From a virus, in IMG/VR virus record IMGVR_UViG_3300017962_002799, positions 1 through 30,169 of that record: a stretch of 30,169 nucleotides of DNA, one strand, 5' to 3'. The position numbers and the translations under genes are program-made. Position 1 is the first letter of the stretch. Each line of letters opens with the position of its first letter. The notes below the pieces were generated by a model, which was given only the letters and a program-made list of their open reading frames with translations, was not told where the DNA came from and made no database searches. This document shows positions 16,335 through 24,285 of the stretch, piece by piece.

Positions 16335-16366
16335 TTGATATTAAAGAACAATGATACTGATAATTA
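16335..16366 (+). promoter_or_regulatory. Candidate promoter for the plus-strand tailoring operon
   Basis: Two readings overlap. TTGATA (16335-16340), an 18-base gap and GATAAT (16359-16364) make a fair sigma-70 pair. Alternatively GATAATTA at 16359-16366, one base from GATAAATA, lies 18 bases before the ATG at 16385, the late-promoter distance. TAGGAGT just before the ATG is the ribosome site. Confidence 0.35.
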
Positions 16367-16384
16367 TTAATATTAGGAGTACAT

Positions 16385-17983
16385 ATGCCAGAAATTAAAA
16401 AAATAACAGTAGTAGGAGGAGGAAGTGCAGGATGGATGACTGCTGCAACTCTTATTAAATTTTTTCCAGAAAAAGAAATTACGGTAATCGAAAGTTCTAA
16501 TATACCAACTGTTGGCGTTGGCGAAAGCACACTAGGTGGCATACGTTACTGGATGTCTGCTCTTGATATTGATGAAGAAGATTTTATGAAACATACAAAT
16601 GCTTCTTACAAGTTAAGTATTAAATTTACCGACTTTTATGAAAAAGATTATGGTTCATTTCATTACCCATTTGGAACTCCTTGCACCGATGACACACCTG
16701 CAGGTTTAACTGACTGGCAAGCTAAAAAAGCATTGTATCCGGAAACACCTGTCGAGGATTATTGTAAAACTTATTATCCTTCAATGCCATTTGTTGAAAA
16801 CAATAAGTTTCCAACTGATTGGTCTGACTTAGAACCTTTTAGAAAAGATACTGATGTTGCTTATCACATGGACGCTGCACTATTCGGAAAATGGCTTAAA
16901 GAAAACTATTGTATACCTAAAGGTGTAAAACATATAGATGACGAAGTTGTTTCTATAGAAACAAGTAATCACGGCATTGATAACTTAACATTAAAAACAC
17001 TAGGCAAACACAATGCTGACTTATATATCGACTGTACTGGATGGAAAAGTTTACTATTAGGAGAAGCATTAAGTGAGCCTTTTGAATCGTTTAATCATAT
17101 TATTCCTAATAACAAAGCATGGGCAACCCAATTGCCTTATGTTGATAAAGAAAAAGAAATTGAGCCGTACACTAATTGTACAGCAATAAACAACGGTTGG
17201 GTTTGGAATATCCCTTTATGGAGTAGATTAGGAACAGGATATGTTTATAGCGATAAGCACATCTCTCAAGAAGATGCATTAGAAGAATTTAAACAACATC
17301 TTATGAGTGACAAAATGACTGTACCACGCACACCCGACGAAGTTGAAGCTCTTACATTTAGACCTATTAATATGCGTATTGGTATACATGAACGCACCTG
17401 GGTTAAAAACGTTGTAGCAATAGGTTTAAGTGCAGGATTTATCGAGCCGTTAGAATCAAACGGATTATTTACTGTACACGAATTTTTATTAATGTTAGTA
17501 AGCGTATTACAGCGAGGTTATGGCACACAGTGGGATCGTGATGTTTATAATACCGCAACTAGAAACCTTTATGAAAACTTTGCAGAATTTGTAGCACTAC
17601 ACTATGCGTTGTCTATAAGAGAAGATACCCCCTATTGGCAAGATGTTAAAAACAAAAGTTTCAGTCCTAATATGGTTAAACAAATACCAACAATTAACAA
17701 AGGATTTGCATATCTAGCAAACAAAAAAATGTTTGATTTTAAACACGATATAGAAGGTGGCACGCATTGTGTTGCTACTGGAATGAACTATTTTGTGTTT
17801 AATATTCTTAACGTATTACATGCAGAAAAAACTTATGGCATTAGTGTTAAAGATACTGTAGATACTTTTGTTAATCAGCGTCAAGAAAGAATTAATTTAT
17901 GGGAGAAAAGAGCTAACAGTTCACCAATACTTTCTAACTATTTAAAAGAGAATATCTATAATGACACAACAGATTCCGACTGA
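16385..17983 (+). CDS. Flavin-dependent tryptophan halogenase (copy C, canonical motifs)
   Basis: A 532-residue protein and the only one of the three with every halogenase hallmark. GGGSAG is at residues 11-16 and GVGEST at 44-49. NASYKLSIKF holds Lys76 (catalytic Lys in the family), the WVWNIP motif is at 272-277, and GFIEPLESNG at 351-360 includes Glu357 next to the halide site. In known enzymes a separate flavin reductase provides FADH2 and the product is a chlorinated or brominated aromatic ring. No flavin reductase is in the window, so one would have to come from the host or from elsewhere in the phage. Residues about 85-150 form an insertion with PFGTPCTDDTP, likely near the substrate pocket. 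It opens the plus-strand operon and overlaps the next gene by 23 bases. Confidence 0.9.
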   Translation: MPEIKKITVVGGGSAGWMTAATLIKFFPEKEITVIESSNIPTVGVGESTLGGIRYWMSALDIDEEDFMKHTNASYKLSIKFTDFYEKDYGSFHYPFGTPCTDDTPAGLTDWQAKKALYPETPVEDYCKTYYPSMPFVENNKFPTDWSDLEPFRKDTDVAYHMDAALFGKWLKENYCIPKGVKHIDDEVVSIETSNHGIDNLTLKTLGKHNADLYIDCTGWKSLLLGEALSEPFESFNHIIPNNKAWATQLPYVDKEKEIEPYTNCTAINNGWVWNIPLWSRLGTGYVYSDKHISQEDALEEFKQHLMSDKMTVPRTPDEVEALTFRPINMRIGIHERTWVKNVVAIGLSAGFIEPLESNGLFTVHEFLLMLVSVLQRGYGTQWDRDVYNTATRNLYENFAEFVALHYALSIREDTPYWQDVKNKSFSPNMVKQIPTINKGFAYLANKKMFDFKHDIEGGTHCVATGMNYFVFNILNVLHAEKTYGISVKDTVDTFVNQRQERINLWEKRANSSPILSNYLKENIYNDTTDSD

Positions 17984-18575
17984 GATTTACCCTTTATTTT
18001 CGCAGCCTGTGTTTGTCGTTAATAACGACAAAACTCCGCATCAAGATGCTATTGATTTTTTAAAGTCGTTAGACAGTCGTAAAAATTCAGGTGGCAATTT
18101 TTCAACCTGGGAAGATAACATACTTGAATTGCCAGAATTTTCTGAAATTAAAAGTCAAATTGTCACAGCGGTAACAGAGTTTACAAATCATATTATGGGG
18201 TGGACTACTACTGATTTTTATATTACACAATCGTGGGGTAATGTAAATCCAAAAGATACAACACATCACATACACTATCATTATAACAGTGTTGTTAGTG
18301 GAACATTTTATTTACAAACAGGAACAGAAGATCATATTGTATTTTATAACGATCCTAAGCCAATGTTAGACTTTGAAAAGACACATTTCAATATATACAA
18401 TGCATCCAGTTATAAAGTGCCTGTAAGTACAAACACTATTGCAGTGTTTCCTTCTACTTTAATGCACAGCGTAGATCAAAATAAAGATGATTGGGAGCGA
18501 ATTAGTATAGCATTTAATGTCTTTGTTAAAGGACCAATAGGATCAAGAGAAGCATTAACATATTTAGAGTTATAA
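17961..18575 (+). CDS. 2-oxoglutarate/Fe(II)-dependent oxygenase, TIGR02466-like
   Basis: A 204-residue 2OG oxygenase. PLFSQPVFV near the N-terminus and SWGNVNPKDTTHHIHYH around residues 91-107 are typical of the TIGR02466/PF13759 group. The iron ligands are likely His105 and His107, followed by SGTFYL, with His169 in STLMHSVDQ as the distal ligand and Arg180 in WERISIAFN for 2-oxoglutarate. It starts at ATG 17961, which has an AAAAGAG stretch upstream, and overlaps the halogenase copy C gene by 23 bases in another frame. Pairing of a halogenase with a 2OG oxygenase is thus repeated on both sides of the divergent promoter region. The distal segment differs clearly from the 2OG protein at 15626-16300, so this is not a recent duplicate. 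Confidence 0.85.
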   Translation: MTQQIPTEIYPLFSQPVFVVNNDKTPHQDAIDFLKSLDSRKNSGGNFSTWEDNILELPEFSEIKSQIVTAVTEFTNHIMGWTTTDFYITQSWGNVNPKDTTHHIHYHYNSVVSGTFYLQTGTEDHIVFYNDPKPMLDFEKTHFNIYNASSYKVPVSTNTIAVFPSTLMHSVDQNKDDWERISIAFNVFVKGPIGSREALTYLEL

Positions 18576-18581
18576 TTGATA

Positions 18582-19517
18582 ATGATAAAATTTGATACAG
18601 CATTTAATATTAATGGCGGGGCAGGAAGGGTATTGTGTTCAATACCTGCACTAGAACAGTACGAACAAGAAAATCCAGACGATAATTTTATTGTAGTAGT
18701 TGATTACGGAACTGAACTTTTTATTTCTCATCCTACACTTCACAAAAGAGTGTACGACTGGCGACATAAAAATTTATTTACAGATATTATTGAAGATATG
18801 AATTATTTGCAGCCTGAACCATATCACGTAAGAGAGTATTATACACAACAATGTTCTATTTCTCAAGCGTTTGATATTGCTATTAATAAAAAAGGTATAA
18901 GAAATTTGCCTCCGGCAAATTTAATACTTACAAGAGACGAAGATCAAAGTGCAAAAGAAACAATAAAAAATATTAAATCTGATCGTAAAAATAAAAAAAC
19001 AATTGTTTTTCAGCCTTTTGGAAGGGGTTCTGATTTAGAACCAGATAGAGTAAATCTCGACCCTTACGGAAAATCCTTCTCAATAAATGATGCTGTTAAG
19101 ATTATCAACAAGTTACAAGAAAAATATACAGTAATTGTTATGGTCGAAAAACAGTTAGATTTTAATGAGTTAGGATGTAAAGACGTACCAGCACAAATAC
19201 CAAATTTAAATCTACGTCAATGGGCAGGTATAATAAAACATGCCGACTATTTTTTAGGATGCGACAGCGTAGGTCAACACATAGCACACAGTATGAATAA
19301 AAAATCAACTGTTATACTAGGAAGTACATTTGCAATTAATGTTACTTACCCAGAATACAAAACATTTGATATAATTGATTTTGGCGAAGGTAAAAAAATG
19401 TATAGTCCATTAAGAATGTGTTATGACGAAGTTGCTGATATTAATAATGAACGATTAATGGATTTAGATAACGATAAGTTGTTGTTAATTGTAGATTCAG
19501 TTAGTAAAAATATCTGA
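18582..19517 (+). CDS. GT9-like glycosyltransferase (heptosyltransferase-like, ADP-heptose family)
   Basis: A 311-residue GT-B fold protein similar in outline to LPS heptosyltransferases. The N-terminal GAGRVLCSIPAL (residues 14-24) corresponds to the GDVLxTLPAL stretch of WaaC. The C-terminal domain has WAGIIKHADYFLGCDSVGQ followed by HIAH and TVILGSTF (about 214-250), the nucleotide-binding GT9 signature. The residue matching the catalytic Asp13 of WaaC appears to be Arg16. I choose ATG 18582 over the in-frame TTG 18576. The heptose genes at 1769-4667 could supply its donor, which is the main link between the two ends of the window. The acceptor could be LPS or a protein, as for the bacterial adhesin heptosyltransferases. 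Family placement is good; donor and acceptor are inferred. Confidence 0.75.
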   Translation: MIKFDTAFNINGGAGRVLCSIPALEQYEQENPDDNFIVVVDYGTELFISHPTLHKRVYDWRHKNLFTDIIEDMNYLQPEPYHVREYYTQQCSISQAFDIAINKKGIRNLPPANLILTRDEDQSAKETIKNIKSDRKNKKTIVFQPFGRGSDLEPDRVNLDPYGKSFSINDAVKIINKLQEKYTVIVMVEKQLDFNELGCKDVPAQIPNLNLRQWAGIIKHADYFLGCDSVGQHIAHSMNKKSTVILGSTFAINVTYPEYKTFDIIDFGEGKKMYSPLRMCYDEVADINNERLMDLDNDKLLLIVDSVSKNI

Positions 19518-19525
19518 GGTAATTT

Positions 19526-21346
19526 ATGAAAACAGGTTGGATAGCAGCAATTGCTAGAGGACATAATTCGGGTGTATGCTTACTTAAAGACGGAAAAGTA
19601 ATTTTTTCTATTGAAGAAGAACGCCTAAGTCGAATTAAGTACGACGGCGGTCCTTATGCATCTATGGTTAAAATTTTAGAATATACAGACAAAATTGATT
19701 ATTTGTTTATAGCACACACTCAGTCGTTAAAGGACACAGCAGGACAAGTTGATTTTACTGGCGATGACGTTTATACTGGATTAGCAAGAAAATTAGGACT
19801 TATCGAACAAAGAGATGTTCCGTATGAGCATCCTCAAGTCATTGATTTAAGCCACATGCACCATAAATTACATTCTGCTTGTGCGTTTTATCGATCAGGA
19901 TTTGATAAAGCAGTAAGTGTCATTGTAGACGGTGCTGGAACATTTATTCCTATGAATATTAATGGCGAAGACCATATGACATGGGAACTTGAAAGTATTA
20001 TTAATTGTAATTATCCTGCAAAATTTACTACTCTTTATAAACACCAAGGAGGCAGAGGTCCTTACCTTAGTAAACATATACCTAACATGGCATCTGATGA
20101 TTTTAACGAACAAGATAGTACACACGAATTATTTTTAGATGATAGTGCAGGCATAGTTAAAGCATACGAAGCAGTAACACAATATTGCGGATGGCAACCA
20201 ATTGAAGCTGGAAAAACTATGGGGCTATTTCCATATGGTAAACCTAATGATAGAATTCCTCAAATTTACACAGACGGCAATGGTGGTAAATGGAGGACTT
20301 CTGATCGTAATGTAATTATTCCTACATACCCTAATGGTGCATTAGTTAACGAAGGAAGATATGAAGAACTGACAACAGACGAATCTGTAAATGACTTAAC
20401 TTTATTACAAAATAGACGAGATTTAGCATATGCTGTACAAACTCAAAGTCAAGCAGAAGTACTAAGACTTATTCGAAAAGCTGTTGCTATGTCAGGATGT
20501 AAAAATGTAGTACTTAGCGGAGGATATGGACTAAACTGTGTTGCTAATTATTGGTATTTAGGACAATTAAAAGACGAAGGTATTAATTTTTATGTAGAAC
20601 CAATATCTAACGATGCAGGTACAGCAATGGGTGCAGCATTACTAGGATATCATTCACTAACTGACGACAATAACGTTAGAGAGTATGCAGATAGTTTATA
20701 TTTAGGACCACAATACACTTATACTAATGACGAAATTGTTCTAACAGCAAAAAAATATAATGCAGAAATTCAAACCGTTACTAAGAAAGATGTAGTTGAA
20801 CTTATGACAGGTAAAGTAACCGGTAATAGAAATATTGTTACTATGTTTCAAGGACGTTCAGAAAACGGGCCTAGAGCACTAGGTAACAGAAGTATTATGT
20901 ATGATGCAACTGATCCGGATGGCAAAGACTTTGTAAACAAAGTAAAACGCCGTGAATATTTCCGTCCATTTGCAGGTAGTATCCTACATGAGTTTGCACA
21001 CGAATGGTTTGACATGAGGGGTATGGATCAAAGCCCGCACATGATGTACGCTATGAACTGTCAGCCAGGTGTTGCTGAAAAGATTCCTAGTATTATTCAT
21101 GTAGATGGTACATGTCGTATTCAAACAGTAAAGCGTGAACAAAATCCTCATTACTATGATATAATTAAAGAATTATATGAGCAAACCGGTGTACCTATTG
21201 TGTTTAATACTTCGTTTAATCTAGGGGGAGAACCGTTAGTTGAAACCTTAGACGATGCTATACGTACACTTGCTAATAGCGACATTGAGTATCTATATTT
21301 GCCAGAATATAACAAACTAATAACAGTTAGGAATATTAATGATTAA
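19526..21346 (+). CDS. Carbamoyltransferase, NodU/CmcH/TobZ family
   Basis: A 606-residue O-carbamoyltransferase. These proteins couple a Kae1-like N-terminal domain, which transfers carbamoyl from carbamoyl-adenylate, to a YrdC-like C-terminal domain that makes that intermediate from carbamoyl phosphate and ATP. SGVCLLKDGKVIFSIEEERL opens the N-terminal domain. The metal site is His112/His116 in MHHKLHSA and Asp135 in VDGAG. GRSENGPRALGNRSI (about 445-460) and RREYFRPFAGSI follow, and FNTSFNLGGEPLV lies near the end. Known substrates are hydroxyl groups on sugars or antibiotics (Nod factors, tobramycin, cephamycin). Carbamoylation of the sugar moved by the adjacent GT9 protein is a reasonable but untested guess. 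GAGGT precedes the ATG, and its end overlaps the next gene by 8 bases. Confidence 0.9.
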   Translation: MKTGWIAAIARGHNSGVCLLKDGKVIFSIEEERLSRIKYDGGPYASMVKILEYTDKIDYLFIAHTQSLKDTAGQVDFTGDDVYTGLARKLGLIEQRDVPYEHPQVIDLSHMHHKLHSACAFYRSGFDKAVSVIVDGAGTFIPMNINGEDHMTWELESIINCNYPAKFTTLYKHQGGRGPYLSKHIPNMASDDFNEQDSTHELFLDDSAGIVKAYEAVTQYCGWQPIEAGKTMGLFPYGKPNDRIPQIYTDGNGGKWRTSDRNVIIPTYPNGALVNEGRYEELTTDESVNDLTLLQNRRDLAYAVQTQSQAEVLRLIRKAVAMSGCKNVVLSGGYGLNCVANYWYLGQLKDEGINFYVEPISNDAGTAMGAALLGYHSLTDDNNVREYADSLYLGPQYTYTNDEIVLTAKKYNAEIQTVTKKDVVELMTGKVTGNRNIVTMFQGRSENGPRALGNRSIMYDATDPDGKDFVNKVKRREYFRPFAGSILHEFAHEWFDMRGMDQSPHMMYAMNCQPGVAEKIPSIIHVDGTCRIQTVKREQNPHYYDIIKELYEQTGVPIVFNTSFNLGGEPLVETLDDAIRTLANSDIEYLYLPEYNKLITVRNIND

Positions 21347-21848
21347 ACATTTTGAAAACTTTGCACCTACATGGTTACATAATAGAGCAAAGAATCAATT
21401 GTTGTCTCCATTAATTGATTGGCATTATCCAGGTTTTGGTGGACATAATATTACACTAGACAAAGCATGTTTTGCTAAACAACCTTTTAATATTGCAACT
21501 AACTACGAAGATTGGTCAAATGTAGATTCTTTAATGTATATGTTAGACTGGTGGATTGATGATAACAAAGAATGGTTTCAGTTTGAAGGGTTAAATCGTT
21601 GTTTAATTAATTTTTATACCCCTGGGCAAAGTACAGGCTGGCATACAGATCACGAGTCTAGTAATTTTTTTAGTTTATTATACTATGTAAATGAAAGCGA
21701 CGGTGGCACAATGTTTGAAGATAAAAAAATAATGCATAAAGAAAACAGTGCAATATTATTCAATTCCACTACTCCACATTCTCCTATATTATCTAAAGCG
21801 CCAAGGCGCATTAATGTAAATTGGATTATGGGAGGAAAATTGTTATGA
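21339..21848 (+). CDS. 2OG/Fe(II) oxygenase, prolyl-4-hydroxylase-like
   Basis: A 169-residue compact 2OG oxygenase. The triad is a canonical HxD...H: His102 and Asp104 in GWHTDHE, His147 in TTPHSPI, with Arg156/157 in PRRINVNW for 2-oxoglutarate. LLYYVNESDGGTMF between them is typical of prolyl hydroxylase/AlkB-like families (PF13640-like). It uses HxD where the other two 2OG proteins in the window use HxH, so it is a separate lineage. It starts 8 bases inside the carbamoyltransferase gene and is the last gene before the bidirectional terminator. Substrate is unknown; protein, sugar or nucleobase targets are all possible. Confidence 0.82.
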   Translation: MIKHFENFAPTWLHNRAKNQLLSPLIDWHYPGFGGHNITLDKACFAKQPFNIATNYEDWSNVDSLMYMLDWWIDDNKEWFQFEGLNRCLINFYTPGQSTGWHTDHESSNFFSLLYYVNESDGGTMFEDKKIMHKENSAILFNSTTPHSPILSKAPRRINVNWIMGGKLL

Positions 21849-21887
21849 TAGAAAGATAACTGCCATTAAAATTTAAAAGGAAAGATT

Positions 21888-21914
21888 AAAAAAACCCGCT
21901 TAACGCGGGTTTTT
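21888..21914. terminator. Bidirectional Rho-independent terminator
   Basis: A perfect 10-base-pair stem AAAAACCCGC (21890-21899), loop TTAAC, GCGGGTTTTT (21905-21914). The plus-strand reading ends in five Ts and the minus-strand reading in seven (21888-21894). It lies between the converging tailoring operon and tail-fibre operon and serves both. It is the only strong terminator I found in the window. Confidence 0.92.
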
Positions 21915-21915
21915 A

Positions 21916-22446
21916 TTATTCAGGATCTGGTGCTGGGGCTTGTTCCCACTTACCACCAATACCGGAACCATCTAATGGACCCGGCGGTGTTGGCCAATCA
22001 ATTTCTTCTGGGCTTGACATGTTTGCTAGATCATTATCATCTGTTATAGATCTTAAAGCAGCTCTATAAGTAGCCCATGCTGCTTTATCTTCATCAGATA
22101 ACGGACTGTCGTTCATTTGAGTCCAATCTGTTTTAAATAAACGTTGTTCTCTTGGGCCAAGAATCCAACGGCGAACTTTTTCAGCAACATCAATAGTTTC
22201 TACAATCCACTCTCTTTCATATGTACCGTCATCATTTTTAATAATGTTGTCAGTACCTTCCCAGTTTTTATCTGTACCTGTTCCAATAACGTCTGGATCT
22301 GGACCATGTGGATGCAGTACTTCAGCATATCCATTTTCTGTTAAAAGTTCAGAAGTGATCTCTTTTGTACCTAAAATATATTCTAGATTTTCAGGAAGTA
22401 TCATTCCGCTTATTGGATCACCGTTTTCGTCAATTTTTACATACAT
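21916..22446 (-). CDS. Tail-assembly chaperone-like protein (Phage_tail_APC type)
   Basis: A 176-residue protein. Its C-terminal part (REQRLFKTDWTQMNDSPL, about residues 100-117, then AAWATYRAALRSI and EIDWPTPPG) matches the phage tail-assembly chaperone domain I know as PF16778. These proteins help fibre or adhesin subunits fold and trimerise. It is encoded just downstream of the glycine-rich adhesin, as T4 gene 38 lies downstream of fibre gene 37, which supports pairing with that adhesin. The N-terminal half (MYVKIDENGDPISGM) is variable in such proteins. The C-terminus is Pro-rich and acidic. The gene is the last of its operon, directly before the terminator. Confidence 0.75.
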   Translation of the reverse strand: MYVKIDENGDPISGMILPENLEYILGTKEITSELLTENGYAEVLHPHGPDPDVIGTGTDKNWEGTDNIIKNDDGTYEREWIVETIDVAEKVRRWILGPREQRLFKTDWTQMNDSPLSDEDKAAWATYRAALRSITDDNDLANMSSPEEIDWPTPPGPLDGSGIGGKWEQAPAPDPE

Positions 22447-22463
22447 GTTATAATCTTCCTATA

Positions 22464-24248
22464 TTATTGATCAGCTGTACCTGTTGATGGCCATTCTCGG
22501 TTTGGACCCCAAATAATACGGACAGCACCTTTACCACCCCAGCCGCCGCCGTGCGATGTGCCGCCACCGCCGCCACCGCCGCCAAAGCAGCCGCCGCAGC
22601 TATATCCGTTTCCTCGCCCGTTTGACCACGGTTCGCCTGGCCTACCACAAGTACCACCAGAACCGCCTTGGCCGCCTGATCCAGTTTGGTGTGAGTATCC
22701 TGGGTTACCACATGCTCCGTTAGCTCCTTGACCATAAATGCCGGTGCCGCCACCGCCACCTGTTCCATAAGTCGAACTATGGTGACTTGTAGCACTGCCG
22801 CCACCACCATAACAGCCTGTATAACCTGAATTGTTTGTATTTCCTCGGTTGGGGCCGTAGCCAGCGCCGCCGCCTCCGCCTCCAGCGGTGTTTGGATATG
22901 CGACTGTGCCGCAGCCGCCGCCTGCATTACCATTAATACTTGCAGTAACAACACAACAACCCGGACAACAACCACATCTGCCGCCACCGCCTATTACACC
23001 TGGAAAACAACTATAACCTCCGCCGTTGGCGTTCCAACAGCCACCGCGGCCTACTTTAATTGTATAGCTTTGACCTGGTGTTACAGGAATTCCGTTAGCC
23101 CATGCTAATCCTCCTCCGGCTCCGCCGCAAGCTGCCCAGTCATAACGACCGCCGGATCCTGCGCCAATTGCAGCTACGCCTACAGATGTTACACCTGAAG
23201 GTGCTGTCCATGTATAAGTATCTTCGCCACCGTTTGTACTACTATTTGATCCAGTATACAATTGTTGACCAATTGGAGGTGTAATTGTTAACTGGTAAGT
23301 AAATGTTCTATCAACACTAAATGTATTAGCTGTTGCTCTAATAGTAAAGTTATAGTTATATGTTTGATCTGGAGTATCGCTTGAATTACCTGTAATTGCA
23401 CCAGTATTGGCATTTAAGGTTGTACCTCCTGGCAAGCTACCAGATACTAAACTATATGTAATTGCTCCTGATCCAACTGTAGCTGTTACTTGTAAACTAA
23501 TACTGGTCCCGGAAGATATTGTTGCAGATCCTAAATTTGTTGCTGTACTCCAGGTTGGGACAGAGTTTGTTAATGAAACTCCTAGTACAAAGTTAATCTT
23601 TTTAATTCCGCTGCCATCGTCTACTTGGATTGGTATAGTATAAGATGATTCTGTAGCAGTCGACAACGAACCGCTTAAAACACCTGCAGAAGTTAATGAT
23701 AAGCCAATTGGAAGAGTTTCTAGTGCTGTAAAGGTTAATGGAGCACTGGATGCAGAAGTTGCATAACCTTCAGCAACAAGGTCAATATTAATTGAAGAGT
23801 TTTTATTATATGTTCCTAAATCGTTATTAGTAGCAATATTTGTTGAACCCCAATATAATCCACCGGTATAACCATCTGATGTTAAAACAGTTCCATCTGA
23901 TCCAGTTTTATCTGGCAGATTTTCCCAAACTGCATAATAATTAGTTCCGTCTGACTGAACTCCGAGTGTAAACCCGTCTTCAATAACAACCGTATTTGTA
24001 TCGTTTCCACTAGGACCTTTAAAAAATCCTGATGGTGTTTGCACTGTAACATCACCGCCGGTGTTATTCCAATAGTATGAATTAACTGCAACAAACGAAG
24101 CTGGATTTGGTAATATAACTGTGTACGGTGCTGCGCCTGTAAGTTGCACAACCTGTCCACTTTGTAAGTATGTTTCAGTTGTAGCGCCGGTTATTTTTCT
24201 AGGTGTGCCGGAACCTGCTCCTGAACTGTTGTTTAACCTTCTTCCCAT
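22464..24248 (-). CDS. Glycine/cysteine-rich receptor-binding adhesin
   Basis: A 594-residue fibre-tip protein. Residues about 20-150 form a beta-rich attachment region. About 165-325 look like two putative Ig-like domains of the He_PIG type (PLTFTALETLPIGLSL and, later, TYSLVSGSLPGGTTLN). From about residue 345 to the end is a Gly-rich domain that begins YTWTAPSGVTSVGVAAIGAG and includes VTPGQSYTIKVGRGG. It resembles the Gly_rich_2 type (PF21722) and, in general, the polyglycine-rich tips of phage adhesins. It carries about 14 cysteines, unusual for a phage fibre, which may form disulfides or bind metal. The Gly-rich part (about 22500-23225) is much richer in GC than the rest of the window because GGC codons are common. 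A late-type promoter element precedes the gene and the chaperone gene follows. Confidence 0.78.
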   Translation of the reverse strand: MGRRLNNSSGAGSGTPRKITGATTETYLQSGQVVQLTGAAPYTVILPNPASFVAVNSYYWNNTGGDVTVQTPSGFFKGPSGNDTNTVVIEDGFTLGVQSDGTNYYAVWENLPDKTGSDGTVLTSDGYTGGLYWGSTNIATNNDLGTYNKNSSINIDLVAEGYATSASSAPLTFTALETLPIGLSLTSAGVLSGSLSTATESSYTIPIQVDDGSGIKKINFVLGVSLTNSVPTWSTATNLGSATISSGTSISLQVTATVGSGAITYSLVSGSLPGGTTLNANTGAITGNSSDTPDQTYNYNFTIRATANTFSVDRTFTYQLTITPPIGQQLYTGSNSSTNGGEDTYTWTAPSGVTSVGVAAIGAGSGGRYDWAACGGAGGGLAWANGIPVTPGQSYTIKVGRGGCWNANGGGYSCFPGVIGGGGRCGCCPGCCVVTASINGNAGGGCGTVAYPNTAGGGGGGAGYGPNRGNTNNSGYTGCYGGGGSATSHHSSTYGTGGGGGTGIYGQGANGACGNPGYSHQTGSGGQGGSGGTCGRPGEPWSNGRGNGYSCGGCFGGGGGGGGTSHGGGWGGKGAVRIIWGPNREWPSTGTADQ

Positions 24249-24274
24249 TTGTGTACTCTCCTAATACTTAATGT

Positions 24275-24282
24275 TATTTATC
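24275..24282 (-). promoter_or_regulatory. Late-type promoter element GATAAATA
   Basis: On the minus strand this reads GATAAATAACATTA. It lies 26 bases before the ATG of the adhesin gene, with an AGGAG Shine-Dalgarno sequence between. Confidence 0.6.
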
Positions 24283-24285
24283 TAC

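Noticed and set aside
18576-18581. TTG at 18576 as the start of the GT9 gene
   Set aside because: ATG 18582 is two codons downstream and a more usual start. The difference is two residues.
22448-22987. 179-residue Ala/Val/Gln-rich open frame on the minus strand
   Set aside because: It is a frame shadow of the glycine-rich adhesin. Repetitive GGN codons read in another frame give Ala/Val runs, and no domain is present.
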